64,000 bases of DNA. Origin: Thamnidium elegans. Its lineage: Eukaryota; Mucoromycota; Mucoromycetes; Mucorales; Mucoraceae. The stretch lies in NCBI GenBank assembly GCA_025201345.1, contig JAIXMG010000005.1, forward strand, positions 124,001 to 188,000, written 5' to 3'. Made by a program: the position numbers and the translations under genes. A model generated the notes under the pieces. It had not been told where the DNA came from and searched no databases. It saw only the letters and a program-made list of their open reading frames with translations. Of this stretch, positions 11,230 through 21,778 are shown one piece after another (within the stretch, counting starts at the first letter, position 1; the number at the start of each line of letters is the position of its first letter).

Positions 11230-11345
11230 CATGTAAAGTGCCTGTTATTGTAAATGGTAGTGTAAATGGTGGTGTACCAAGAATTAACCGGAATTTTTGA
11301 TATGCGTTCTGTTTTATTTTACTTATTTCGCAAAATACGTGATTT
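11230..11345 (+). repeat. Inverted paralogue of the 10.89-10.94 kb coding fragment
   Basis: The plus strand here (for example GTAAATGGTGGTGTACCAAG then AATTAACCGGAATTT) matches the minus strand around 10885-10935 at most positions. At protein level SVNGGVPRINRNF resembles DVNDGVSRISQNF. The two fragments face each other across the 25-bp tandem repeat. The minus strand is also open at 11380-11192, which I regard as incidental. Confidence 0.55.
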
Positions 11346-11594
11346 AAAAGTTGAAAAAAACCATCACCATAGGTACTCATAGATTTTGTAAAAGAAAACC
11401 ATTATACGAATAAACCATCTGAACGCTGACTACGTGAAGGGCTACTATATTTTAAAAGTCTTGATCTAATAAGCAGATCAATTAAAGCATTATAAATACT
11501 AACTCAATTCTCAGTATAAATATATATATATATATACATATTGAGCCAAAGGTAGCTACGTATATAACCATTTCTTGCATCTGAATCAAATTAT

Positions 11595-12330
11595 ATGTCT
11601 TTTTCGGTTAATACCTCTTCTCCTGCTGACAATCAACCTGATAGTAATAGTCACGTAATTAATTCGGGAGAATTGAATACGGTTCCTTCTCAAGTTCTCA
11701 AAGATGTATTTCATTTGTTAGACTTGATCAAAGCGCCACTTAGACATGGACTAGTTATTTACCACTTTATTTTTTACTTTTCTAATTTATAATCAACTTG
11801 TTTTTTTTTTACGTGAAGACGATTACGACAATTGGTTATTACCTTAGTTTTTATAAGAAAGACATTGGACGTTATGGACGAACAGATATCCTGAAATGAA
11901 AGCCTTTTATCTTACCATGGGTAATGTTCCGATTCATTCATCGAGTGAAGTAAGTGAGATGGTAGAGAATAGAAACAAAGACTATAAATGCGTATATCTT
12001 CCTCGATACTATCCAGAAATAAATCCAATTGAGCAATTCTGAGCTATTGCTAAGTATAAAAGTAAAGCGTAATCAACTTACGGAGTGTGAAACGCTCGCA
12101 CTAAAAGTAACTGAAGCATGTAATCAAGTCCCTTTATCTCACCTTGCCAGCATTACTCAACACTGTAAAAATCATTTTGAAAGCTGCTTAAACAGAGCCT
12201 CTCTACTATTTAAAGAAAATGTTCTACTGTATATTAATTTCATAAATTGTTTAGATTGGGGGTTCACAGTGTGTTCCAAGTTAAGTTCAAATTCTGCTTC
12301 CTTTTATTTTCGAGAAATGTACCACTAAGC
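11595..12330 (+). pseudogene. Dead Tc1/IS630-like (DDE) transposase remnant
   Basis: The C-terminal half of a Tc1/mariner-IS630-type transposase lies at about 11862-12230. It contains YPEMKAFYLTMGNVPIHSS and CVYLPRYYPEINPIEQF, then a distal helical region with VKRNQLTECETLALKV. It is inactive three ways. The catalytic Asp of the usual MDNAPIH motif is Gly (MGNVPIH). A TGA at 12040-12042 replaces the Trp expected after PIEQF. At least two frameshifts occur, near 11890 and 12055. The N-terminal DNA-binding half is not recognisable; an unrelated-looking ORF at 11595-11792 precedes it. No clear terminal inverted repeats seen. Confidence 0.8.
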
Positions 12331-12813
12331 TCAAAAAATGTACGATTTGAGAGTGGAAACACTGTAAAAATATAATCAATCTATAATCAAAGTTACACAT
12401 TTAGTCATAAATTCTCCCCCTACCCCTGATATGGAGAGCGATCAAGATTTTTGTGTCACTTTAAACTTTTCGGTACCTTTTTTTGTTGCAGTTTCATATA
12501 CACACACAAAAAAAATAAATAAACAAACATGGGCTTTTTTTTTACTAACTAAAGGGAGTAAACATCTCTCCCCCCATCTTAGCGTGTTTGAAGGAACCAC
12601 GTGATTTCACGCGAAGTTGCATGTAAGCGTTATTTTTTTTTACCAAACGGGAAGAAATCAACCAATAAAACAAATTATGACAAAAAGGTTTATTATGACT
12701 GTTTAATGTATCGGGATCTAGATAAAAAAAAAATATAATTACATCTATAATTTTAATGGAAAATCCATTTCATCTTTTTTAAAAAACCTTTATACCTTTT
12801 TTTTTAAAAAACA
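12331..12813. other. Upstream region of the oxodicarboxylate carrier gene
   Basis: No coding potential seen. It contains a CACGTG palindrome (12599-12604) and poly-T/poly-A stretches close to the start codon. Presumed promoter by position only. Confidence 0.4.
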
Positions 12814-13157
12814 ATGTCTGAACCCGTTCAAAAGCGTAAAGTACCAGCAAAAGAAAAAAAAAAAAAAGCCTGTAAAAAAAAAAAATTTAATACTAAAAAT
12901 TATTTTAGCTCTTCCTTTCGGTTTCCAGTTCTTGGCTGGTGCCATCGCTGGTGTATCTGAAATTTTGGTCATGTATCCTTTGGATGGTAAGATATCCCTT
13001 TTTTATATATCGAAAAAACCTTTTTATTAAAAAAATCTGGTGTGTAGTTGTCAAAACCAGAGCTCAGTTAAGTACTGGTGCTAGTACCGGTATTGCTGAA
13101 ACTCTCAAGAACATGGTTAAGCACGAAGGGTAAGAAAAACCCAGAAAAATTTCCCCA

Positions 13158-13194
<37 letters not shown>

Positions 13195-14150
13195 AGCTAA
13201 CTTATATTTGTGTGACTCATAGTACCGCTTCTCTTTACCGTGGTATTGCCGCTCCTATTATGGTCGAAGCACCTAAACGTGCTACCAAATTTGCTGCTAA
13301 CGAACAATACACTACACTTTACAAGAAATTATTCGGTTTCGAAAAAGTAACTCAATCTTTATCTGTCATGACTGGTGTCAGTGCTGGTATCACTGAAGCT
13401 TTCTTGATTGTTCCTTTTGAGTTAGTTAAGGTTAGAATGCAAGATAAGGCCAATGTAAGTAAAAAAAAAAAATGCGAGGTTTATGTAATGAAAAAAAAAA
13501 CGTGTTTTATTTACAAAATTGTTGTGTACAATAGCTTGGTAAGTACACTGGTACCGCTGATGCTTTCAAGAAGATCATTGCTGCTGAAGGTTCAATGGCT
13601 TTATTCAATGGTTTGGAAGCTACCATGTGGCGTCATGGTGTTTGGAATGGTGCTTACTTTGGTTTGATTTACAAGGTTAAGGATATGTTGCCCAAGTCCA
13701 AGGTAAAAAAAAAAAAAAAAAAAAAAAAAGTTACAGTATAAATTTTTGGGGGCAGCATTAAATATATATATATTTGGTTAGGATGCTAATGAGCAACGTA
13801 TGATCAACTTTGCCGCTGGTACCGCTGGTGGTATTGTCGCTACTGCTTGTAACACTCCTTTCGATGTTGTCAAGACTCGTATTCAAAGTTACAACGGTGT
13901 TGGTATCAAAAAGTATAACTGGACTCTTCCTTCTTTAGTTACTGTTGCCAAGGAAGAAGGTTTTGCTTCATTATACAGAGGTTTCACTCCCAAGGTTTTG
14001 AGATTGGGTCCTGGGTAAGAACTTTTTTTTTTTTTTTTTTTTTTTACTATGCAGAAAACTAATTTTATTATATATAGTGGTGGTATTCTTTTAGTTGTCT
14101 TTGAAACCGTCTCTAGTTTCATTAGAAAGAACATCTTAAAGGAAGAGTAA
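12814..14150 (+). CDS. ODC1: Mitochondrial 2-oxodicarboxylate carrier (SLC25 family)
   Basis: Inner-membrane carrier that exchanges 2-oxoadipate/2-oxoglutarate, linking lysine metabolism to the cytosol. Exons: 12814-12871, 12909-12986, 13048-13129, 13223-13454, 13535-13702, 13782-14014, 14078-14150; in frame throughout, 307 residues, the usual family length. The three SLC25 signatures are present: MYPLD-VVKTR (split by intron 2), PFELVKVR and PFDVVKTR. ODC-type context includes EAPKRATKF, NGLEATMWRHGVWN and KYNWTLPS. Exon 1 encodes a Lys-rich tail over an A run; its donor (GTAAAA at 12872) was chosen because it restores frame with LPFGFQFLAGAIAG. Introns hold long T or A runs. A decayed copy of exons 3-4 lies at 15.74-16.25 kb. 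Confidence 0.92.
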
Positions 14151-14204
14151 AAAAACAAAAACGAAAAAAAAGAAAGAAAAAAATTTATTATAAGGGGAAT
14201 CTGG

Positions 14205-14660
14205 ATAATAGATGACAAAATGTATACAATTTTAGAATAAAAAGTATTATGTGATACGTTTTTGAAACGAGCTTCTACCCATAAACCTTGATTTGATGAT
14301 TTGTTTTTCATCATGATGTGTACCATCCATAAGTGTTACTTTAGATTTCTTTTTAAATATTCGCATAAAAGAGTCGAAAACTTGGTAACATGGATTTCTT
14401 TTCCATCGAAGCGGCGCTCGAGATCACCATATTGAGTTTTAATGGTTCCTTTTGTTTCCAATAAAGTAGAAGACCCTTCAGAAAAAAACACCTATTTTCT
14501 TTCTCGTAGTGTTAATTGAGATGAAGTCAGGAACGAACAACGCAATAAACAATCTTTTAGCCATAGTATATTCACTAGCATCTTTTACATAACAACCTTT
14601 GTATTTAGTCAGATGCATCTGGTGTAACAATTCGAAAAGAAAAATATTAGCTTAAGGCTA
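14205..14660 (-). pseudogene. Relic of the 3' end of the neighbouring CAMK-type kinase gene
   Basis: Matches the 3' UTR and distal coding region of the intact kinase (16.26-16.81 kb) over its whole length, including TTCATCATGATGTGTACCAT and CATGGATTTCTTTTCCATCG. Several deletions, for example about 17 bp after the GAACTTC/GAGCTTC block and the loss of a long stretch before AATAAACAATC, break the frame. It sits just behind the intact carrier gene, as the kinase does behind the carrier relic, so both are remains of one duplicated carrier-kinase unit. Confidence 0.88.
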
Positions 14661-15214
14661 TATCCATGGTATAAAAAATAGTATATTCTTCATTTAAACC
14701 CCCCCCAAAAAAAAAACTCTGGCTAACTACAAATGCTGGGAGTATGAATCTAGTAATAACTACTCTTTAAAGAAAAAAGAAAAAAAAGTATAATGTACAC
14801 ATCTTTAGCCACTCTCTTTTTATACGATAGGCTGCAAGTTATATCCAGGAGAGAATGTACATAATGATAAATACAAGCTTTAAAAATTGAGGACAGAATA
14901 GCGGCTTTTTCTTACACTTTACTTTAAGTAGAAGATAATTCTAGAATCAAGTTGGAAGTGGGAATTTTTTTCCTTGCTCTTATCGTACATTCAACGAGAC
15001 ATGTCAGCCAGTTTTCTGTACAAGATCAAATTATCTAAAAGAAAAAAAAAGAAGAATACTCGGATGACGCTTGACAAAATAAGGAAGAAAATATATAGAA
15101 GCCTCTAATTAATACTTTTTTTTTTTTAAAAAAAAACATTATAAAATAATCGTTTATATTCAATTCAAATTAAACAAGACTATACATATTAAAGGCCTGT
15201 AATGGGACGATTTT
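14661..15214. other. Gene-free spacer between relic and secreted-protein gene
   Basis: AT-rich with poly-A, poly-C and poly-T runs. I see no conserved frame or repeat here. Confidence 0.4.
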
Positions 15215-15649
15215 TTAGTCCCTAGGATGTAAGGATTCGGGTGGAACTTTAGGATCGCCCTCAAGTTGCATGTGCAAGCTGTAAAATAAGTTATAAAGTA
15301 GGAATAATAATAAAAAATTATTTTTTATTTTTGCATGAGCGACCTCTCTAAAGCATCAACTTATTTATTTCTTTTCCAAGTAGACCGCTCAATAAAGGAC
15401 CAAGTGCTGGTGTATTACCGACAGCTTCTGTAGTCCCCTCTGCTAAACGAGCATCTAATCTAAGACGTTCGGGAAAGGTTCTTCTTTGTCTGCAGCAGCA
15501 TCGCTGTTGATACTAGTATCACCGCTCTTACCACCAGCCAAAGAAAGCACATCTAATCCTCCTACTCGCTTATCAATGGCACGCGCACCTGCAGAAGTGC
15601 TGAATAGTAAGCAAGCAATAGCCAATATAATGAAAGCAGTAGTACGCAT
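15215..15649 (-). CDS. Small secreted protein with signal peptide and KR processing site
   Basis: The start MRTTAFIILAIACLLFSTSA is a good signal peptide, followed by GARAIDKR, a dibasic Kex2-type site. Read through, the frame stops at 15455. An intron from 15531 (GTAAGAG donor) to 15455 (TTAG acceptor, 77 nt) instead joins in frame to DARLAEGTTEAVGNTP and LGPLLSGLLGKEI. Exon 2 then either ends at 15348 (74 residues) or splices at 15360 (a weak GTTGAT donor) to a last exon 15278-15215 reading LHMQLEGDPKVPPESLHPRD stop, 91 residues in total. I favour the three-exon form because the last exon looks coding and has a strong acceptor. The mature protein is short and has no Cys pairs, so it is unlike a hydrophobin. 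Function unknown. It lies between the two duplication relics. Confidence 0.6.
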
Positions 15650-15739
15650 TTGATATTATAATGTGTGTTATTCTAGAAAGTTTTAAAATGTGTATCTAAG
15701 AACAAAAAAAATAGAGGAAGCATAGTTTCTCAATCTTTT

Positions 15740-16250
15740 TATATATCTTTTTTTTTTTTTTTTCCGTAAAAAAGCATTTTTATTAAAAAATTCTTTCGTA
15801 GCTGTCAAGACTGGAGTTCAGTTAGGTATTGGTATTATTACCAGTATTATTGAAGCTCTCAAGGACATGGCTAAGCATGAAGGGTAAAAAAAATGAAATA
15901 CTTTCCTGCCACACTTTTTTTTTAAACAGCTAGCTTTATTTATGGCTCATAGTGCCGCTTTTCTTTACTATGATATTGCAACCGAATTTACTACTAAAGA
16001 GCAGTACATTACACTTTACAAGGAATTATTTGGTTTTGAAAAAGCAACTTCAATCTTATTACGTGTGTCAGTGCTGGGATTACTGAAGCTTTCTTGGCTG
16101 TTCCTTTTGAATTAGTTAATATTAGGATGCAAGATAAGGCCAACATAAGTAAATACGTATATATATATATATATTTTAGTGTGAGGCTTTTTTTAATTAA
16201 AAGACCTGGTTTTTTTTTTACAAAATTGTGTACATATAGCCTTGTTAGTA
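15740..16250 (+). pseudogene. Relic of the oxodicarboxylate carrier (exons 3-4 and flanking introns)
   Basis: Aligns with the intact carrier from intron 2 through exons 3 and 4 into intron 4. Recognisable pieces include GCTGTCAAGACTGGAGTTCA, TTTGGTTTTGAAAAAGCAAC and ATGCAAGATAAGGCCAACAT. Frame is lost by deletions, for example the EAPKR region is missing, and the exon-4 donor is changed. Just after the exon-5 start (CTTGTTAGTAC) the sequence jumps to the shared carrier-kinase 3' region (AATGACAAAATGTATACAA). Exons 5-7 were therefore removed by one internal deletion. Confidence 0.9.
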
Positions 16251-16300
16251 CCTTGATATAATAAATGACAAAATGTATACAATTTTTTTAGAATAAAAAG

Positions 16301-16337
<37 letters not shown>

Positions 16338-16338
16338 T

Positions 16339-17574
16339 TTATGTAATACGTTTTTGAAACGAACTTCTAAAGAAACCTTTAAATCTACCCATAAACCTTG
16401 ATTTGATAATCCGTTTTTCATCATGATGTGTACCATCCATAGGTGTCACTTGAGATTTCTTTTTAAATATTCGCATAAAGAATCGAGAACTTGGTAACAT
16501 GGATTTCTTTTCCATCGAAGTTGCACTAGAGACCACCATATTGGGTTTTAACGGTCCCTTATTTGTTTCCAATAAAGTAGACATCGACAAAGAAGAGCCT
16601 TCAGAAAAGACTCCTACTTTCTTTCTCGTAGAGAAATTAGTCAATCGACTACTTAGTGTTAATTGAGATGAAGTCAGGAACGAACAACGTAAGTTGGACG
16701 GCGGCATAAGCCATGGATGCAATAAACAATCTTTAGCTGTAATACGTTCGCTAGCATCTTTACATAGCAACCGTTGTATTAAGTCAGATGCATCTGGCGT
16801 CACATACGATGGAACTGTATATTGTCCGCGACTAATCTTTTGGAACAGTTGAGGCATTTCGTCTCCTTGAAATGGTAAAGACCCTGTCAACATGGCATAC
16901 AGAATAACACCGCAACTCCATAAGTCAACCGGTGGGCCTCGATAAGGTGTGGCGGTTACCATCTCTGGCGCTGCATAAAATGGACTACCGCAATATGTAC
17001 TTAGAACTTCGTGTTGCTCTCTTACTACGTTACCAAATCCGAAATCACAAATTTTAATACTTTGTGTCTTGTCAATTAATACTAGAATATACGAAATGTT
17101 AATTTTTTTTTCTTCTTGTGTATACATCCCTTCCTTCCTCCCCCTTTCAGTACCATTTTCCGGTTTTAAATCTCTATGAACAATATTATTCTACAATTAA
17201 TAAAAATTTAGTTACGTAATTTTCCATTAGTCAAAAAAAGTTTTTTAACCGTACGTCATGAATATATTCTACAGCTTCTATTAACTCTCGGAACCATCTA
17301 CGAGCAATTGGCTCGGCTAAACCTCTTGATTTTTTAATTTTATCAAATAATTCACCACCATCAGCATATTCCATTACAACATAAATGTATTCATTTTCTG
17401 TTAATACGTCATGCACTTGTACGATATTCTTATGACTTAATCCATTAGCAAATGTTTCACAAATAATTTGTTCTCTTTGAGCATGTTGTTTCTGATCACC
17501 GGACTTAAACATCTTTTTATCAACTACTTTAACAGCATACTAACATAGAAAACAATTATATATCAGTGCACAAT

Positions 17575-17618
<44 letters not shown>

Positions 17619-17804
17619 TACCTGTTCCCCTGATTTTCTATCTTCGGCTAAATATACTTTACCAAAATTACCTTTACCCAATGTATAAAGTTTCTCATAA
17701 CGAGATTCAAATACACTAGTATACCTTGGCTTTACCTTTTGTTATTTTGTTAGTAACCAATAAAACTTCACTAACCAATAACTTACCTCGTTTAATCTAC
17801 TCAT
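16339..17804 (-). CDS. Serine/threonine protein kinase, CAMK/CAMKL type
   Basis: Exons: 17804-17787, 17735-17622, 17539-17255, 17190-17154, 17081-16339; in frame, 398 residues. The kinase domain is complete. It has a Gly loop GKGNFGKVY (about residue 26), the catalytic Lys in AVKVVDKK, the catalytic loop HRDLKPEN (about 145), DFG followed by FGNVV, the activation segment STYCGSPFYAAPEM, and DLWSCGVILYAMLTGSLPF, which is typical of SNF1/MARK-like CAMKL kinases. The 36-nt exon 4 carries the catalytic loop. The tail of about 130 residues is basic and Ser-rich, ends RSSFQKRIT and has no recognised domain. Substrate and pathway cannot be told from sequence. Just after the stop the transcript side has an expanded TA/TG microsatellite that is absent from the 14.2-kb relic. 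Confidence 0.85.
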
Positions 17805-18047
17805 ATGATATATAACGAAAAAGAAAACCGATAATAATAAAAAACTAAAACTAAAACTATTACAACAACTAAAAATAATTCGGAAAATATATAATTGTTA
17901 TTTGGACTTTATCAAAATTTTGTTAAAGAATTTGTTATATGATTTGCATTTACTACACAACAACTTGTTTGTTAGTTCCGCAAAAATACGACAGTAATTG
18001 GCTGAGCTGTCTCTCAAAGAATGCCCTTTTTGGAGGGGAAAAAAAAA

Positions 18048-18081
<34 letters not shown>

Positions 18082-18103
18082 CGTTTTTATATGTACACAT
18101 ACT

Positions 18104-18428
18104 ATGCCAAATATTAAACCACATATATCAACTAGTACTGACGGCTTAAGACGAAAGAGTGTTAACCCGTATAATAAACCTACTGAAACTAGTTACGACC
18201 AAGGTTACTTTCCTTTAAAACCTGCTCGGTTTCCATCAGGAACTCCCGCCACTTCGTAAGTAAACTCCCATTCCCCAGAAAAAGTCAACTAAATACATTC
18301 TTAGTGTACGATCGAAGAAAGTTTATTCCGATCTATTTGACGAAAGAACTTTTTTATTAGAATTACGAGAAAAATGGGTGCAAAAGTTACAAGACCTTAA
18401 AGTAAAAGATCCACTGTATATTTACTCG

Positions 18429-18463
<35 letters not shown>

Positions 18464-18968
18464 AACCAAAAAAAAAAATCTTTTGTAGGAAGACCAGAAG
18501 TTTCTAAGTAAAATGAAGTCTGTAAAAAAGAATGAAGTTTTAGGAACAGACCCTTTATTTTCAAGAGAAGAAAAAGAATCAACCCCCCCTTTTCCTAATT
18601 TACCACCAGTTAAATACCCTACTATATCGTCTAGTCCTACTGTATCGTCTAGTCCTACTATATCGTCTAATCCTACTATATCATCTAATCCTACTATATC
18701 ATCTAATCCTATTATATCTCAACCATCAACTGCATCACATCATAATATACCACAACCATCATCTTCACCAAATCAATTAAATATACTCGACGATTTTTCC
18801 CTTGACAACGATAATTTCACAACGAATGAACCAGACATATTAAACGCCTTTGAAGAATTAGAGGGTTTATACTCTGATGACGACGACGAAGAAGAGGGAG
18901 AAGAGGACGAGGAAAGAGCCAGAATTGCATTAAACTTAATGCTACAGGAGTTTGGCAACTCAATTTAA
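18104..18968 (+). CDS. Acidic Ser/Pro-rich protein of unknown function
   Basis: Exons: 18104-18255, 18305-18401, 18489-18968; in frame, 242 residues. The start at 18104 is the first ATG after a long poly-T tract. Order of segments: a basic N terminus; a predicted amphipathic helix in exon 2 (VYSDLFDERTFLLELREKW); a hexapeptide tandem repeat (TISSSP/TVSSSP/TISSNP); then DDFSLDNDNF and a strongly acidic DDDDEEEGEEDEE stretch; and a final helix (RIALNLMLQEFGNSI). The pattern would suit a nuclear adaptor, but I recognise no family. It is transcribed away from the kinase, with 299 bp between the two start codons, so they may share a promoter region. Confidence 0.72.
18618..18715 (+). repeat. 18-bp coding tandem repeat, about 5.5 units
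   Basis: Units such as CCTACTATATCGTCTAGT encode six residues (P-T-I/V-S-S-S/N). Units 1-3 keep TCGTCTA and later ones drift to TCATCTA, giving SNP instead of SSP. The period is a multiple of three, so copy-number change would keep the frame. Confidence 0.85.
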
Positions 18969-19020
18969 TCATAAATTATAAACAATAAATTTTTTTATTT
19001 TAATGACATTTGTTTTTTTT

Positions 19021-20747
19021 TTAATTGTCAAGAGGGTAAATGGGACGAATATCAACAGGGATACCAGCATGATCAATACGATCCAAAGCATCTTTTGTAT
19101 CTTGATCAAGCACACCATACTTTTTAACAAAATCATCTACAGCCTTTTTATCTCCATCACCTTGAAGGATCAAAATATCTCTAGTTAAATCAGATACTGC
19201 CGATTGAATCTTTTCAAAATCAACACTAAACAGTCTTGTCTTTTCGTCGCATTGGAACCCACCCTTTTCAACCAAATAATTCAATTGAATAGCTTGACCT
19301 AACCCATGGGCTTCCTGAATACCGAATCGAATCGATCTGAAAGCAGAAGCCAAGAAAGTAACCCAGAACTCCTTTTGTGTTACATTATCAATGGTACCAC
19401 GATCAACCATCAAATCAGCAGCAAATAAAGCTGCAATGTCTGCTTTAGCTTCTTCAAGCGCTGAATGATATTCTTGAAGCTTGGATCGAACAGTGTGGCC
19501 ATCCAAGGTATGATGAGGACCATTGCTGTGACATACTTCATGAAGTAAAACGTGTGTTGTAAAAGCATCCTTTGTCAAGTGTTGTAATTGATCATGAGCC
19601 AACACTTGAGATGCAATAGGTTTCAAGACCTTGTCAAATTTACCTTCTTGAACATTCTTGATCAAAACAAGTTTGGATCCTCCTTTTTTAATAGCTACTT
19701 CATCATTAGGAAGATTATAAGCTGCTGTCATAGGAACCTAACAAAAAAAAAAGGTAGGGGGCATTTAATATAAACTGTATACATATACGCTAGTAAATAA
19801 ACTTACGGCAACATCACCAGATGCGTACAATTGGTTAACAACAACAATAGGAGCAGCTACCAACTCGCTATTACGATACTTTTCAGGAATAGGCAAATGA
19901 TCTTCAACAAACTGAAGATCAGAGAACTTCTCCAACAACTTTGAAGAATCATCGTCACGTACATGAATATAAAACTCAAACGCACTCTTGAGAGAGAACA
20001 TGGCATCTGTGTACTGTTCATAGGGACCCACTGTAACTTCTAACTTGTTAAACTTTCCAAGTCTAAGCCAATTTAATTCCGATGTCAAATATTCGTTAGA
20101 TTCAAAAGAATCTGCACGAGAAGATAAAAATTCATCAATACGAACACCTTCGCCGCTCATCTCTACCTTCTTTAATTCTTGGGCTGCTTCACGAATATAT
20201 TCAGCGGCTGGCTTTAATAAATCTGCATAAGTTTGAGAGTAAGGCACAGATTGGAAATCTCCTTGCTCATTCTTTTCAATCACGGTATAATAACTCTTGG
20301 CTGTTTCTGCGTCTTCCTTGGATAAAGTAGATACCCAGGCTTCAAATTCGTCTTTTTTCATTCCTTCAGGATAGAAGTTACCACCTTCAGGGCGTTTAGG
20401 TACACCATCAACAAAAGGGACGTTATCATCTTCACAGGCCTTTACAAAACAAAAAAAAATTAATACACGTACTCTCCCTTTTTTTTATAAGTATACTTTA
20501 CCCAAGGTCCTTTATACATTTCAAATAAAGTACACAACTCTTTATTTCCTTCGGCGTGTAACTTTTTACGAAGTGCCTCATTACCAGACCAAGCTTGTCT
20601 CATGTAAAGTTGGTCTAAATACTTTCCTGCCTTGACCAATTTCTTTAAAGCAACGTGTTCATGAGTACTCAAGTGAGATAAATCAGCCGTACATTCATAG
20701 AGTGCGAAACGAGAAAGTCGACTTGAAAGAGATCTAACAGTAGCCAT
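19021..20747 (-). CDS. M49-like zinc metallopeptidase (dipeptidyl-peptidase III-related)
   Basis: Exons: 20747-20502, 20439-19807, 19737-19021; in frame, 531 residues. The C-terminal half carries LLHEVCHSNGPHH and, about 25 residues later, HSALEEAKADIAALF. The two His and Glu of HEVCH and the Glu of EEAKAD are the expected zinc-binding and catalytic residues. Classical dipeptidyl-peptidase III has a six-residue HELLGH motif. The five-residue HEVCH form with GPHH and EEAKAD matches the M49-like domain also found fused to Nudix hydrolases in plants, so I place it there rather than in true DPP III. No Nudix box and no signal peptide are seen, so probably cytosolic. The short N-terminal segment (SRFALYECTADLSHLS) matches the same subfamily. 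Substrate unknown. Confidence 0.82.
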
Positions 20748-21037
20748 TTTATATATATATATATGTAATAAAGTAAAAAAAAAAAAAAAAAAGACGTGTT
20801 TCTCACACGGGGTCCTCTCTTTTTATGTTTGCTCAAATGCCTCCGCTTTAAAATAAACAGCATCTTCCCCAAAAAAGTAAAAAAGTAACTGAAAAGGGAT
20901 AAAGTTCTCAAAGAAGGTTTTTTAAAAAACTAAAACCTCTTATAGAAAGTATACTATCGTAAAAAAAAAAAACTGTTTTAAGCTTTTTATTTCTCTTTAG
21001 GTGCATAATTTTTTTTTGACAAGTGTCTAATTACAAT

Positions 21038-21778
21038 CTAGTCTTTCTTTGTCAATTCTTCTTTTTCTCCTTGAGATAACAATTTACCATCATTTGCTGC
21101 CTTTTCTTTACGCTCGCTGTATCGATCAATTAAATGATCTGCATGAGGTCTCATAATAACCGTAATCTTGGCCAATTCTTCAGCTACATCGATAACGCGA
21201 TCACGATACCCGGACATCTTCAACCGATCATTTTCATCGAACTCAGTCCACGCTTTTGGAATAGACGATTGGTTGGGAATCGTAAACATACGCATCCATC
21301 TACCCAACACACGAAGCGTATTGACCGCGTTAAAACTCTGCGAGCCACCATTGACCTGAGCAACCGCCAGCGTACGACCTTGGGTAGGTCTTACACTACC
21401 AATGGATAAAGGAATCCAGTCAATTTGAGTTTTAAAGACACCAGTAATTTGACCGTGTTGTTCAGGACTGCACCAGACTTGACCTTCAGACCATTCACTC
21501 AATTGACGTAACTCAACCACCTTTTCATGTGTATCGTTAACATCATCTTTAAGAGGTAAACCAGTAGGATCATAGACTCTTACATCTGCACCCATCTTTT
21601 CTAATAACCGAGCAAATTCATAAGCGAGTAACCGAGAAAAAGATCTTTGTCGAAGTGACCCGTAAAGTACCAAGATCTTGATAGGGTTTTCAGGTTGAAA
21701 CTTTGGTAAATCAAGTTTATTTACCCAACATTCTTTTAAACTTGCTACAGGTAATCTAAACGATTTCCAAAGATTCAT
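21038..21778 (-). CDS. arsH: Arsenical resistance protein ArsH (NADPH-dependent FMN reductase)
   Basis: ArsH enzymes are flavoproteins that oxidise trivalent organoarsenicals or reduce quinones and chromate, and are usually found in ars clusters. The 246-residue intronless ORF has the FMN-binding loop [12 protein letters not shown], then [54 protein letters not shown] and [16 protein letters not shown], all strongly diagnostic of ArsH. The length matches the family. The N-terminal 30 residues and the charged tail (KEELTKKD) are extensions. arsC lies 148 bp upstream on the same strand. The lack of introns contrasts with its neighbours and hints at acquisition from bacteria, though intronless fungal genes exist. 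Confidence 0.95.
   Translation of the reverse strand: MNLWKSFRLPVASLKECWVNKLDLPKFQPENPIKILVLYGSLRQRSFSRLLAYEFARLLEKMGADVRVYDPTGLPLKDDVNDTHEKVVELRQLSEWSEGQVWCSPEQHGQITGVFKTQIDWIPLSIGSVRPTQGRTLAVAQVNGGSQSFNAVNTLRVLGRWMRMFTIPNQSSIPKAWTEFDENDRLKMSGYRDRVIDVAEELAKITVIMRPHADHLIDRYSERKEKAANDGKLLSQGEKEELTKKD

Noticed and set aside
15455..15649. Secreted protein as a 64-codon single-exon gene ending at 15455
   Set aside because: The DNA beyond the stop reads as protein in the next frame, and a GTAAGAG/TTAG intron reconciles the frames, so the single-exon form is probably a truncated prediction.
19021..20747. Calling the M49 peptidase a classical dipeptidyl-peptidase III
   Set aside because: The motif is HEVCH (five residues), not HELLGH, and the surrounding GPHH and EEAKAD match the Nudix-associated subfamily better.
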